Source: Erwinia typographi (GTDB taxonomy: Bacteria; Pseudomonadota; Gammaproteobacteria; Enterobacterales; Enterobacteriaceae). Taken from it: a stretch of 64,000 nucleotides of DNA. Both the position numbers and the translations under genes were made by a program. The notes under the pieces are model-generated. The model saw nothing but the letters and a program-made list of their open reading frames with translations. It was not told the origin of the DNA and did no database searches. Shown one piece after another: positions 1 through 9,079 of this stretch. How positions within the stretch are numbered: position 1 is the stretch's first letter; each line of letters begins with the position of its first letter. Where the stretch lies: assembly GCF_000773975.1 (NCBI RefSeq), contig NZ_JRUQ01000062.1, forward strand, positions 62,001 to 126,000, written 5' to 3'.

Positions 1-547
1 CACGCTCGCGATTCAGCGTATCCAGGAATTTGCGCAGGGCAATATGGGTGGTGACGTGAATCACCTTCAGCCGGTCGGTGAACAGCACCATGCCGTAGTC
101 TTTGGTATCGGTCAGCTTCGCCAGCAGCTCCGTATGGCCTGGATAAAGGTGCCCGGCTGAATGCAGCGCTTCTTTGTTCAGCGGCGCCGTCGCTATCGCC
201 TGAACCTCACCGGCCAACGCCAGCTCGGTAGCGCGTTTTACACAGCGATAGGCGAGATCGCCAGCCTCAACCTGCACCACTCCCGCCTTTAACGATTCAG
301 GGTTTGCCAGCGGCTCGTCGATGATATTAATGATGCCGGGCGCAAAATGCGCATCAGCCACGCTATCCAGCACCCGCAGTTCTGCCTGCGGCGTGATGCC
401 TAAGGCCAGGATACGGCGCAGCGTACTGGCGCAACCCACCACCACCGCCGGTGCGCCGGACAGCTCCCCTTCTGCCAGTGATTTGATGATAATTTCCGGG
501 CCAATGCCCGCAGGATCGCCCATGGTAACCGCAATAATTTTACTCAC
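1..547 (-). CDS. pdxA2: PdxA2-type 4-phosphate dehydrogenase (partial)
   Basis: The N-terminal ~182 residues of a PdxA-family NAD-dependent dehydrogenase are visible; the C-terminus lies beyond the left edge. Family motifs seen are GDPAGIGPE near the start, APLNKE and GHTE further in. Biosynthetic PdxA oxidises 4-phosphohydroxythreonine in B6 synthesis, while PdxA2 paralogues next to a DUF1537 kinase oxidise and decarboxylate D-threonate or D-erythronate 4-phosphate to dihydroxyacetone phosphate. I infer the catabolic role from the neighbour. The start is GTG at 547, overlapping the end of the upstream kinase gene by 8 nt, so the two are translationally coupled. The substrate stereochemistry cannot be read from sequence. 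Confidence 0.85.
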   Translation of the reverse strand, partial: MSKIIAVTMGDPAGIGPEIIIKSLAEGELSGAPAVVVGCASTLRRILALGITPQAELRVLDSVADAHFAPGIINIIDEPLANPESLKAGVVQVEAGDLAYRCVKRATELALAGEVQAIATAPLNKEALHSAGHLYPGHTELLAKLTDTKDYGMVLFTDRLKVIHVTTHIALRKFLDTLNRER

Positions 548-1850
548 TCGCCTTCTCCTCAATAAAACGAAAAACTTCTACCAGGGTGGTGTCATCACCA
601 AAGCCGCCAGCCTTGGTAAGCACCAGCAGGTCATTTTTTGCCTTTAACAGATGGCCATATGGCACGCAGCCCGCCACCTGTCCTTCAATTCGGAACCCTT
701 CAGCGCCCAGCCCGCGAGCCACCGCAATCGCCACATCGCCGCCGGAGAGATACAGGCCTGAAGGGACGATCGCCGCCAGCACATCGCGGGTTAACCCGGC
801 CAGGAAGGCGCAGATCTGCTCGCCAAGCTGCTGACGGCTGAGGGCATAACGCTCACAAAGCCCGGCAATCGCCTGCCGCTGGCTGGCCTGCTGACAGGTA
901 CGGATCGCGCAGTGCTGGCCCTGTTGCAACGCATCGACCGCACGCTGTCGCCAGGCGTCTGCGTCGGGCCAGCCGCTAAACAACTGTTCGATATCCACAT
1001 CAATCAGGGTTAAATCGTGATGGTGCTGTAGCTGGGTCAGCTGGCGCTGGGCGATCTCGCTCATCGATCCCACCACGGCCAGTACCGGGCCATTTTTACC
1101 GGCGCCGTCTGCTGCACAGGCTTTACCGACACCTTCGTTAAGCAGCAGGCTCAACGCATCGCTCAGTCCGGCGGCTCCCGCCAGTAAAGGGCGCTGCGGT
1201 AATTCCGCCGCCGCCGCGACGATCAGTTGCAGATCCCGATCGCTTTCAGCATCAATCACGATCAGCCGCTGCCCCTGTTCGATAGCCGTAGCGAGCGTCG
1301 CCGCCAGCGTCGGCAGGCGAACCGCCTGTAGGGGGATCAGCCCGGTAGCAAGCGCACTTTGCTCCTGCAAACGCGCCGCCACGCTGGCGTGGTTAACCGG
1401 CGTTTTCGGGTCGCTGGCATACTCCGTTTCAGTGAGCAGCACATCGTAAATAAAGCAGTTGCCGTCACGGGTGGTTCGCCCCAGTTTCGGCACCGCCGGA
1501 ACCACCAGCGCAGCGGGTGCGCCGCTGGCCCGCAGCGCGGCGTCAATTTCCGCGCCGGGGTTGCCGCGCAGCGTTGAATCCATCTTCTTGAATATCCAGC
1601 CGTCGCGGGCAATGTTTGCCCAGCGTTCAACCGCTGTACGGGTGCATTCGGCTGCCCGCGCTGCGCTAACGGCCCGGCTGTCGGTGCTGATCACCCAGAC
1701 ATCGGCGCTCTGCCCGTCGGCCTGTGCCGCCGCATCAAACAGGACGTTAACCCTGGCGCCCGCTCTGGCCAGTCCGCTGCCAGCATCGTTAGCGCCGGTA
1801 AAGTCGTCGGCGATAACCAGCACCGGTGTTTTCCACTGAGAGCGCGTCAT
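540..1850 (-). CDS. dtnK: DUF1537 four-carbon acid sugar kinase (DtnK/OtnK-like)
   Basis: A cytosolic ATP-dependent kinase of the DUF1537 family, about 436 residues from the ATG at 1850. The reading frame extends 20 codons further upstream, but an AGGAGA ribosome-binding site lies just before 1850. The N-terminus carries the family motif IADDFTGANDAGSGLA, with KKMDSTLRGNPGAE around residue 100 and the C-terminal nucleotide-binding GGDVA and KAGGFGD segments. Members phosphorylate D-threonate, D-erythronate or 3-oxo-tetronates. Coupling to a PdxA2 gene fits the threonate/erythronate branch, giving DHAP plus CO2. The pair is divergent from the 2060-8976 operon and shares its promoter region. 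Confidence 0.85.
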   Translation of the reverse strand: MTRSQWKTPVLVIADDFTGANDAGSGLARAGARVNVLFDAAAQADGQSADVWVISTDSRAVSAARAAECTRTAVERWANIARDGWIFKKMDSTLRGNPGAEIDAALRASGAPAALVVPAVPKLGRTTRDGNCFIYDVLLTETEYASDPKTPVNHASVAARLQEQSALATGLIPLQAVRLPTLAATLATAIEQGQRLIVIDAESDRDLQLIVAAAAELPQRPLLAGAAGLSDALSLLLNEGVGKACAADGAGKNGPVLAVVGSMSEIAQRQLTQLQHHHDLTLIDVDIEQLFSGWPDADAWRQRAVDALQQGQHCAIRTCQQASQRQAIAGLCERYALSRQQLGEQICAFLAGLTRDVLAAIVPSGLYLSGGDVAIAVARGLGAEGFRIEGQVAGCVPYGHLLKAKNDLLVLTKAGGFGDDTTLVEVFRFIEEKASE

Positions 1851-1900
1851 ATCTTCTCCTGCGATGACGGGAAGGACCCCGTCGCCTCCACCGTTAATGA

Positions 1901-1941
1901 TTATATTCAATCATGATTGATTATATGTGAGCAAGATCAAA
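1901..1941. promoter_or_regulatory. Divergent operator and CRP-like site between dtnK and the dehydrogenase operon
   Basis: A perfect 14-bp palindrome, TCAATCATGATTGA, lies at 1907-1920 inside a longer near-palindrome flanked by TATAT on both sides. Directly beside it, TGTGA-N6-TCAAA (1926-1941) matches 9 of 10 core positions of the CRP consensus. The position, between two divergent catabolic operons, suits a dedicated repressor or activator plus catabolite control. No regulator gene for this island is in the window, so the protein that binds the palindrome is unknown and could be encoded to the left. Confidence 0.45.
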
Positions 1942-2059
1942 TTAATCGAAATCGATATGTCCTATAAAATTAGGCATGTCTCGTGAGGCTAACGCGAGTA
2001 AATGATGAAATACAATCACCCAGCAACGCCATAGAGCAGGCAGAGGCAAGGTAAGACGA

Positions 2060-3208
2060 ATGAATATTAACAGCACGGTAATCAGTGGCTATCAGACACT
2101 TAATGATATTGGCTATCTGCTTAAGGACCGACAGCATGTCCTGTTAGTGACCGATAAAAACATCGGCGGCATCCCGCTGGTGCAGGAGCTAATCAAACAG
2201 GTATGCGATAAGGTCGCGACGGTCAAAATGGTTGACTCCGTTCCGCCAGAACCCAGCCAGCATGATGTGGCCGCCATTGTGGCCTCGCTGGATACCAGCG
2301 GGGTTGATCTGGTGATCGGCGTCGGCGGAGGGAGCGTACTGGACGTCGCCAAACTGCTGTCCGTACTCTGCGTGGCGCACTCTCCAACGCTGGAAGCGTT
2401 GCTGAACGGTGAGAAGCCGCAGTCGCGCACCGCCTCTTTACTGATCCCAACCACCGCCGGTACTGGCTCTGAAGCCACGCCAAACGCCATTCTGGCTATC
2501 CCGGAAAAAGAGACCAAAGTGGGCATTATCTCTCCGGTGATGCTGCCTGATTACGTGGTGCTGGCGCCGGAACTGACCACCAGTATGCCCGCGCACATTG
2601 CCTCTTCAACCGGTATTGATGCTCTCTGCCACCTGATCGAATGCTTTACCGCTACCGTGTCTAATCCGGTCAGCGATAACTATGCGCTGATTGGTCTGCA
2701 AAAATTGTTTGCCAGCCTGGAAACCGCCGTGGCGGAGCCGGGCAATCTGGCCGCGCGTCTGGATATGCTCTGGGCCTCCTACTACGGCGGCGCGGCCATT
2801 GCTCATGCCGGGACGCATCTGGTACATGCAATGTCCTACCCGCTGGGCGGCAAGTATCACATTCCCCACGGGGTGGCGAACGCCATCCTGCTGGCCCCCT
2901 GTATGCGCTTTGTGCGTCCAGCCGCCGTCGCCAAATTTGCCCAGGCCTGGGATCTGGTGCCGGGCGCCGACCTCTCGCTGAGCGATGAAGAGAAATCCGT
3001 AGCGCTGGTCGACTACTTCGCTGCGCTGGTGAAGCGCCTGAAGCTGCCAGCCAGTCTCGATGAGCTGGGCATTGGTTCCGATCATCTCCCTTACCTGGTT
3101 GAAGCCGCGCTGGACGTGCAGCGCCTGATGAAAAATGTGCCGGCTCCGGTCAGCGCCAGCGACGTGCGTGACGTTTATCTGACGCTGTTCCCTACCCAGA
3201 ATCACTAA
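2060..3208 (+). CDS. Iron-containing alcohol dehydrogenase
   Basis: A 382-residue group III (Fe-type) alcohol dehydrogenase. The dinucleotide motif GVGGGS is at residues 87-92, and likely metal ligands are Asp187, His191, His256 and His270, all in conserved contexts. Family members interconvert hydroxy- and oxo-compounds such as 4-hydroxybutyrate, lactaldehyde, propanediol or maleylacetate. An AAGG element precedes the ATG. It is the first gene of the rightward operon and lies 17 nt from the aldolase-like gene, so it probably acts on an intermediate of the same sugar-acid pathway. Substrate not identifiable from sequence. Confidence 0.85.
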   Translation: MNINSTVISGYQTLNDIGYLLKDRQHVLLVTDKNIGGIPLVQELIKQVCDKVATVKMVDSVPPEPSQHDVAAIVASLDTSGVDLVIGVGGGSVLDVAKLLSVLCVAHSPTLEALLNGEKPQSRTASLLIPTTAGTGSEATPNAILAIPEKETKVGIISPVMLPDYVVLAPELTTSMPAHIASSTGIDALCHLIECFTATVSNPVSDNYALIGLQKLFASLETAVAEPGNLAARLDMLWASYYGGAAIAHAGTHLVHAMSYPLGGKYHIPHGVANAILLAPCMRFVRPAAVAKFAQAWDLVPGADLSLSDEEKSVALVDYFAALVKRLKLPASLDELGIGSDHLPYLVEAALDVQRLMKNVPAPVSASDVRDVYLTLFPTQNH

Positions 3209-3225
3209 TTGATTACGAGGACATC

Positions 3226-4110
3226 ATGAGCAAAAAAATTACCGGCGTGCTGACCGCCATCGTCACCCCGTTCACCGCTGAAGGTGATTACAACGAACCG
3301 GCTCTGCGTCAGCAGATCCAGCGTCAGCTGGCGGCAGGAAACGGCATTTTCTGCGGCGGCACCAACGGCGAATTCTTTGTGCTGAACGAGCAGGAAAAAC
3401 TGGCCGTTACCAAAACCTGCGTTGAAGAAGTGGCCGGAAAAGCCTTTGTCGTCGCCCACGTAGGGGAGATATCCACCCGGGAAACTATCCGCCTGGGTCA
3501 ACAGGTTGCTGCGCTTGGCGTCGATGCGGTTTCGGTGATCACCCCGTACTTTGTCCCGCTGAAGCAGGATGAGCTGATCGCTCATTACCGCGCGGTGGCC
3601 GATGCGCTGAGTGTTCCGGTGTTTCTGTACAACATCCCGGCCCGCACCGGCAACACGCTGGAACCGGCCACCGTCCGCAAACTGGCGGAGCACCCCAACA
3701 TTATCGGCATCAAGGACAGCGCGGGCAGCTATGAAAGCCTGAGCGGATTCCTGGAAGCAGTCAAAGGGATTGAGAATTTCGATGTGCTGAACGGTCCGGA
3801 TTCACTGATTCATCAGGGCTTTGTCGACGGCTGTTCTGCCTGTATCTCCGGCCTGGCGAACGTAGCGCCAAAAGAGATCAACGCCATCTGGGAGCGCTTC
3901 AGCGCCGGAGATCGTGAAGGTTCCCGTAAAGCGCAGGAAAACGTTACCGGTCTGCGTACCGATCTCTATAGCGTGGCGTTTTCACCTGCCGCGGTGAAAA
4001 AAGCCGTCGCGCTGATGGGATATGACGTGGGTGAAAGCCGCTATGCCGTGCGCTTCAGCGCCGAAGAAGAGCAGCGCATTCGCCAGATCGTCAATCAGTA
4101 CACCCACTAA
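3226..4110 (+). CDS. DapA/NanA-family aldolase or dehydratase
   Basis: A 294-residue (beta/alpha)8 class I aldolase of the dihydrodipicolinate synthase family. Features seen are the GGTNGEF loop (44-50), Tyr135 in YNIPARTG, and the Schiff-base Lys163 in GIKDSAG. The true lysine-pathway dapA is located elsewhere in enterobacteria. A copy within a catabolic operon more likely cleaves or dehydrates a 2-keto-3-deoxy sugar acid, as YagE/YjhH or KDG aldolases do. A GAGG ribosome-binding site precedes the ATG. The pyruvate product would feed central metabolism. Confidence 0.85.
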   Translation: MSKKITGVLTAIVTPFTAEGDYNEPALRQQIQRQLAAGNGIFCGGTNGEFFVLNEQEKLAVTKTCVEEVAGKAFVVAHVGEISTRETIRLGQQVAALGVDAVSVITPYFVPLKQDELIAHYRAVADALSVPVFLYNIPARTGNTLEPATVRKLAEHPNIIGIKDSAGSYESLSGFLEAVKGIENFDVLNGPDSLIHQGFVDGCSACISGLANVAPKEINAIWERFSAGDREGSRKAQENVTGLRTDLYSVAFSPAAVKKAVALMGYDVGESRYAVRFSAEEEQRIRQIVNQYTH

Positions 4111-4161
4111 TTTTTGCGGCAGCGCACCGCCGCTGCCCGCGTTAATACCAGGAAAACGATG

Positions 4162-5112
4162 ATGAAAGTGATCTGTACCTCACCTTCTTTCGCCAAATAC
4201 GATGCGCAGCCGGTTAACGATTTGCGGGCGCAGGGCTTTGAGCTGATTACCCTGCCGGCAGATGCGCCGCTGAGCGCGCTTGAGCCGCATCTGGCCGATA
4301 CCGTAGCGATGATTGTGGCGTTCACCGATGTTAATGAAGCCTTGCTGGAACGCGCGCCTCAGCTAAAAATCGTCTGCAAGCATGGCGTTGGCGTCGACAA
4401 TATCGATCTGAACGCTACGCGGGCGCGCGGCATCTATGTCACTAACGTACCCGATGCCAATAAACATGCGGTGGCCGATTTTGCCTTTGCGCTGATCCTC
4501 AACGCCGCCCGTCAGGTGACCACCGCCGCCGTGGAAACCCGAGCAGGTCAGTGGCCGCGAATTTTCGCTACCGATGTCTATGGCAAAACGCTGGGGATTA
4601 TCGGGCTGGGCAATATTGGTAAGCAGGTTGCCCTGCGCGCCAGCGGATTCAATATGCGCGTGCTGGCCTTTGATTTTTATCCCGATGAAAAATTCGCCAG
4701 CGAACATAACATCCAGTTTGTCTCCATGGATCAGCTGACCGAAGCCTGTGATTTCATCACGCTGCATACGCCGCTGACCGATGAAACCCGCAATCTGTTC
4801 GATGCTGCCCGTCTGCGCAGAATGAAAAAATCCGCCTTTCTGATCAACGTCTCTCGCGGCGGCGTGATCAACGAGAGCGATCTCCATCAGGCGCTGGCCG
4901 ATAACGTCATTGCCGGTGCCGCAGCCGATGTGTTTGAACACGAACCGCTGAAAGAGCATCCGCTGTTCTCTCTGCCGAACTTTATCCCTACTTCACATAT
5001 CGCGGGATATACCGACGGCGCGATCAGCGCCATTGGCGAGCGCTGCGTGCAGCAGATTATTCAGTGCGTAAAAGCGCAGCAGCGGCCAGTCAACGTGATG
5101 AATTCACTGTAA
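4162..5112 (+). CDS. D-2-hydroxyacid dehydrogenase (SerA/GhrB-like)
   Basis: A 316-residue NAD(P)-dependent D-isomer 2-hydroxyacid dehydrogenase. The Rossmann motif GLGNIG is at 148-153, with catalytic Arg232 in SRGG, an acidic residue in the VFEHEP segment (~259-261) and His279 in the SHIAGYT segment. It resembles phosphoglycerate dehydrogenase but lacks the ACT regulatory domain, as expected for a catabolic hydroxypyruvate/glyoxylate-type reductase. Tandem ATGs occur at 4159 and 4162; AGGAA at 4150-4154 gives better spacing to 4162. It is third in the operon and probably handles a 2-hydroxy or 2-oxo acid intermediate. Confidence 0.85.
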   Translation: MKVICTSPSFAKYDAQPVNDLRAQGFELITLPADAPLSALEPHLADTVAMIVAFTDVNEALLERAPQLKIVCKHGVGVDNIDLNATRARGIYVTNVPDANKHAVADFAFALILNAARQVTTAAVETRAGQWPRIFATDVYGKTLGIIGLGNIGKQVALRASGFNMRVLAFDFYPDEKFASEHNIQFVSMDQLTEACDFITLHTPLTDETRNLFDAARLRRMKKSAFLINVSRGGVINESDLHQALADNVIAGAAADVFEHEPLKEHPLFSLPNFIPTSHIAGYTDGAISAIGERCVQQIIQCVKAQQRPVNVMNSL

Positions 5113-5197
5113 TCAGGCCCGGGGCGCTGTTGCCGCCCCGCGAAACAAAGCTGGACCACGATCCAGCGAATAACCTCCTCTGTACCGGGCTCAGACT

Positions 5198-6517
5198 ATG
5201 AATACTCTTGCTGGAAATAGCCGTATACGCTGGTGGATCGCAGGCCTGATGTGGCTGGCGATCGCCATCAACTATATCGACCGTACCGTACTGTCGGCAG
5301 CGGCTCCTCATTTGATTGACGAGCTGAAGCTGACCCCTGAAATGATGGGCTTCATCATGGCGGCGTTCTTCTGGTCCTATTCGCTGCTGCAAATCCCGGC
5401 GGGCTGGTTTGCTGACCGCTTCGGCCAGAAAAAAGGCCTCGGGCTGGCCGTGGCCTGGTGGTCAATCGCCACCTCAATCATGGGGCTGGCGACCGGCTTT
5501 AAATCTTTGCTGGCGCTGCGCCTGGCGTTAGGCGTGGGTGAAGCGGCGGCCTATCCAAGCAATGCCGGGATCACCGCCCGCTGGTTCCCGGATAAAGAGC
5601 GCGCCACGGTTTCCGGCCTGTTCGACAGCGCGTCGAAGTTTGGCGGCGCGGTGGCGATGCCGCTGATCGTCTGGATGATCTATATGTTCGACTGGCGGCT
5701 GACCTTTCTGATCATTGGTAGCGTCGGGCTGCTGTGGGTGATCGCCTGGTACTTTATCTACGCCGAAAACCCGGAAGAACATAAGTACATCAGTAAGCAG
5801 GAAGTCAGCCTGATCCGCGAAGGCCAGGCCCGCCAGCACGGTGATAAAAGCGTGCGTCCGATGAAGTGGTACAAGCTGCTGCGCTACCGCAACATCTGGG
5901 CGATGTGCATCGGCTTCTTCACCATCAACTACACCTCCTATTTCTTTATCACCTGGCTGCCAACCTACCTGGTGAAGGAAAAAGGGATGGACTTCATTAA
6001 GATGGGGATGATCGCCGCCCTGCCGCTGCTGTGCGGGATGATCATTGAAGTGCTGGCTGGCTGGGCGTCAGACCGGATTGTGCACAAAAAAATCCTGTCA
6101 CTAACCGCAACCCGTAAGCTGTTCCTCACTATCGGCCTCCTGATGGCGCTGTGCATTGGTTTTGCGCCGTTTACCGACTCGGTGTTTATGACCGTATTCC
6201 TGCTGTGCGTGGCGAAGTCCGGGACTACCGTGGCCGCCTCTCAGGTTTGGGCGCTGCCTGGCGACGTTGCGCCTAAAAACAGCGTGTCCATCGTCGCCGG
6301 ATTGCAAAACACCGTCTCCAACCTGGGCGGCGCAATCGGCCCCATTGTCACGGGCGCCATCGTTGCAGCAACCGGCTCCTTCACCTGGGCGCTGGTCTTC
6401 TCTGCCATTCTGGTGGTGATTGGCATTCTCAACTACCTGTTCCTGATGGGCAAAGTCGAGCCTATTTCCGATAAAGAACAAGCCCCGGCACACCAGGCTT
6501 CGATGGGCCGGGCATAA
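5198..6517 (+). CDS. MFS transporter, anion:cation symporter family (first copy)
   Basis: A 439-residue inner-membrane carrier with about 12 hydrophobic segments. NYIDRTVLSAAAP in TM1 and the D-R-F-G-Q-K-K-type A motif after TM2 place it in the ACS group, which contains GudP/GarP (glucarate/galactarate), ExuT and tartrate carriers. It probably imports the sugar acid that the surrounding enzymes process. The leader contains CTCTGTACCGG, a segment repeated before the next MFS gene. It is separated from the upstream dehydrogenase by 85 nt. Confidence 0.85.
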   Translation: MNTLAGNSRIRWWIAGLMWLAIAINYIDRTVLSAAAPHLIDELKLTPEMMGFIMAAFFWSYSLLQIPAGWFADRFGQKKGLGLAVAWWSIATSIMGLATGFKSLLALRLALGVGEAAAYPSNAGITARWFPDKERATVSGLFDSASKFGGAVAMPLIVWMIYMFDWRLTFLIIGSVGLLWVIAWYFIYAENPEEHKYISKQEVSLIREGQARQHGDKSVRPMKWYKLLRYRNIWAMCIGFFTINYTSYFFITWLPTYLVKEKGMDFIKMGMIAALPLLCGMIIEVLAGWASDRIVHKKILSLTATRKLFLTIGLLMALCIGFAPFTDSVFMTVFLLCVAKSGTTVAASQVWALPGDVAPKNSVSIVAGLQNTVSNLGGAIGPIVTGAIVAATGSFTWALVFSAILVVIGILNYLFLMGKVEPISDKEQAPAHQASMGRA

Positions 6518-6604
6518 CTCTGCGACCTGCTGCATCCCCCAGCAATGGGGGATGACAGGGTCTTATCCGCTTAAAACCATAAAAACTCTGTACCGGAGCC
6601 GATC

Positions 6605-7927
6605 ATGTCAATCAATTCTCATGATAATGCTGTGATTGCCAACGCAGGTGAAAAAAAAGCCAGTGGGAAGATGCGGTTTGTCATTTTAACCGTCCTCTCG
6701 TTCGGGATTGCGATCAACTACATTGATCGTGCCGCAATGAGCGTGGCGATCCCGTTTATGTCGCACGACTTACAGTTATCCAGTACCGACAGCGGCCTGC
6801 TGCTATCGGCCTTCTTCTGGAGCTACGTGCTGTTTCAACTGCCCGGCGGCTGGCTGGTGGATAAGCTCGGTCCGCGAATTACCTTTGCGGTCAGCAGCCT
6901 TGGCTGGGGCCTTGCCACGGCGGTCTGCGGCCTGGCGAACAGCTTAACTGCCCTGGTCGGCGCCCGCTTTGTGCTTGGCGCGGTTGAAGCCCCGAGCTAC
7001 CCCGCCAGCTCCTCGACGGTGACGCGCTGGTTTCCCCGTCAGGAACGCAGCTTTGCCGCCGCCACATTTAACAATGGCAGCAAGATCGGCGGCACGCTGG
7101 CGATCCCGATCATCTCCTTTTTGATCGCGCTGGTCGGCTGGCGCATGACCTTTGTGATCTCCGGCATGGTCGCGGTAGTCTGGGCAGCAGGCTGGTATTA
7201 CTGGTATCGCGATCCTCGCGATCACAAAACCGTCTCCGCCGCCGAAGTGGAATTTATTGAGGCCAATCAGGACCCGCAAACCGGCGAGCCGATGAGCATC
7301 CGCCAACTGCTCAGCCAGCGGACCATGCAGGCGATGATGGCCGGCTTCTTCTGCATCAATTTTGTTTCTTACTTCTTCTTCACCTGGTTCCCCACTTACC
7401 TGGTGGAAACCTTCCATCTGTCGCTGTTGAAGTTCGGCCTGATCGGCATGTTGCCGGGCATTGCCGCCATTATCGGCGGCTGGTGCGGCGGCCTGCTTTC
7501 CGACAGCCTGGTACGCCGTGGCGTTTCGCTGACCGTGGCGCGAAAAATTCCGCTGGTTGGCGGCATGTTGGGTAGCGCGGTGATTGGTCTGGCAGCCTTC
7601 TCGCCGACGGTGACGCTGGCGCTCAGCGCACTCTGTTTTGCCAACTTCGCCGCCACCTTCGCCTCCGCCGCGCTGTGGGCGCTGCCGTCGGACGTTGCGC
7701 CAAACCGGGCCAATGTCGCCACCATCGGCGGCATTCAGAACATGGCGGCCAACCTTGCCGGTATTATCTCGCCGATCCTGATCGGCGTACTGATGCAGTT
7801 CACCCATTCCTTTGTTATCCCGCTGGTTCTGGCTGGCATTGTCGGCCTGCTGGGCGCGTTGATTTACGGCTTCTGGCTGCCGCGCGTTACCCCAATGCAG
7901 CTGAACAGCACAGGAGAAAGTGCCTGA
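6605..7927 (+). CDS. MFS transporter, anion:cation symporter family (second copy)
   Basis: A 440-residue carrier of the same ACS subfamily, recognisably paralogous to its upstream neighbour (shared NYIDR, FFWSY, PxGW and SYFFxTWxPTYLV segments) but clearly diverged. CTCTGTACCGGAGC just before the ATG supplies the GGAG ribosome-binding site and repeats part of the previous leader. The stop overlaps the start of the cyclase gene (TGATG), so transport by this copy is probably linked to the cyclase substrate. Its divergence suggests it imports a second compound, not merely a duplicate function. Confidence 0.85.
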   Translation: MSINSHDNAVIANAGEKKASGKMRFVILTVLSFGIAINYIDRAAMSVAIPFMSHDLQLSSTDSGLLLSAFFWSYVLFQLPGGWLVDKLGPRITFAVSSLGWGLATAVCGLANSLTALVGARFVLGAVEAPSYPASSSTVTRWFPRQERSFAAATFNNGSKIGGTLAIPIISFLIALVGWRMTFVISGMVAVVWAAGWYYWYRDPRDHKTVSAAEVEFIEANQDPQTGEPMSIRQLLSQRTMQAMMAGFFCINFVSYFFFTWFPTYLVETFHLSLLKFGLIGMLPGIAAIIGGWCGGLLSDSLVRRGVSLTVARKIPLVGGMLGSAVIGLAAFSPTVTLALSALCFANFAATFASAALWALPSDVAPNRANVATIGGIQNMAANLAGIISPILIGVLMQFTHSFVIPLVLAGIVGLLGALIYGFWLPRVTPMQLNSTGESA

Positions 7928-8976
7928 TGAACATCTCATCCCGCTGGAAACAGCGCCCCGAACTCTCAACCTGGGGCGACTTTGGCCCGGACGATCAGTT
8001 AGGACGACTCAATCTGCTGACCGCGCAAAAAGTAAAAGAGGGCATTGCCGAGGTGCAGACCGGGCAGACTTTCTGCCTCAGTCTGCCGCTGGATCTGCCC
8101 GGCGGCACAGCGATGAACCCGCGCCGCCCGCCACCGCAGCTGGCGGCCACCCGCCGCGGTGACAACGCCAATATGACCTATCCGCTGTCGCGGGATGATG
8201 CGCGCCTCAGCGATATTATCTGCGACGATAGCGTCACCCTGGCCCTGCAATACTCCACGCAGTGGGACAGCCTGGCACATATGGGCCAGTGGTTTGATGT
8301 GCAGGGCAACGGCGAACCAGAGATGGTGTTCTACAACGGCTATAAAGCCGGTGTGGATATCGTTGGCGAAACGGATTACCGCGGCGGCTGCGGCTGCTCA
8401 CAGGGCAGTCATCTCGGCGCGAAGGCGCTGGGAATTGAGAATATGGCGCAGCACGGGATTCAGGGCCGGGCGGTGATGATCGACATCAAGCGCCACTTTG
8501 GCAGCGAACGGTTCGCCTTTGGCTATGCGCATCTGCAACAGATTATTGCGGCCGATAACATAGTGATTCGCCCCGGCGACCTGGTCTGCTTTCGCACCGG
8601 CATGGATGAAGCCATTCTGGCGATGAACGGCGAACCGGATATGGCCTTTCTCAACAGCCATTTTGCCGGTCTGGACGGCAGCGATGCCCGCCTGCGCCAG
8701 TGGGTACATGACAGCGGCGTCGTCGCGCTGCTGGCCGATAACCCGGCGGTAGAAATTCTGCCCGCCACGCCGCTAAATGATGCGTTCTTTCCCTCTCATC
8801 CCTTACACGATCTCTGTCTGTTCCGCCTGGGGGTTTACCTTGGTGAACTGTGGCTGATGAGTCCGCTGGCGGACTGGCTGGCAGCACAGCAGCGGCACGC
8901 TTTCCTGCTTACCGCTCCTCCTTTGCGCCTGCCTGGTGCGGTGGGCTCGCCCGCCACGCCCATTGCTACGGTCTAG
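7927..8976 (+). CDS. Cyclase-family (kynurenine formamidase-like) metal hydrolase
   Basis: A 349-residue PF04199-type protein. The start is the ATG at 7927 inside the MFS stop codon overlap, preceded by AGGAGAAAG. The N-terminal DQLGRLNLLT and the central TQWDSLAHMGQWFD segment are typical of the subgroup in which the classical HxGTHxDxxxH metal-binding motif is altered to a TQWDxLxH form. Family members hydrolyse formamides or cyclic amides/lactones. Its coupling to the second MFS gene suggests it opens or hydrolyses the imported compound. Last gene of the rightward operon; a strong terminator follows. Confidence 0.75.
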   Translation: MNISSRWKQRPELSTWGDFGPDDQLGRLNLLTAQKVKEGIAEVQTGQTFCLSLPLDLPGGTAMNPRRPPPQLAATRRGDNANMTYPLSRDDARLSDIICDDSVTLALQYSTQWDSLAHMGQWFDVQGNGEPEMVFYNGYKAGVDIVGETDYRGGCGCSQGSHLGAKALGIENMAQHGIQGRAVMIDIKRHFGSERFAFGYAHLQQIIAADNIVIRPGDLVCFRTGMDEAILAMNGEPDMAFLNSHFAGLDGSDARLRQWVHDSGVVALLADNPAVEILPATPLNDAFFPSHPLHDLCLFRLGVYLGELWLMSPLADWLAAQQRHAFLLTAPPLRLPGAVGSPATPIATV

Positions 8977-9052
8977 CAATGTTCACCTTACTTCAGCGGT
9001 GGCGACCAAAAGCCGCGCAGAAGGTTAAAGGATATTGAGACGGTCTGACCTC

Positions 9053-9079
9053 AGAGGCGCCTGCAAGGGCGCCTCTTTT
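9053..9079 (+). terminator. Rho-independent terminator of the catabolic operon
   Basis: AGAGGCGCC and GGCGCCTCT form a 9-bp perfect stem around TGCAAG, followed by T-rich sequence on the + strand. It ends the 2060-8976 operon and abuts the stop codon of convergent yacL. Confidence 0.85.

Noticed and set aside
2113-2526. Minus-strand frame within the iron-type dehydrogenase as a separate gene
   Set aside because: Ser/Thr-rich mirror frame without start signals; it lies inside a complete gene.
6944-7969. A 341-codon open frame on the minus strand opposite the second MFS gene
   Set aside because: Composition is Gln/Arg/Gly/Ala-rich, as expected for the antisense of a GC-rich membrane protein gene; no domain is visible and the plus-strand gene is clear.
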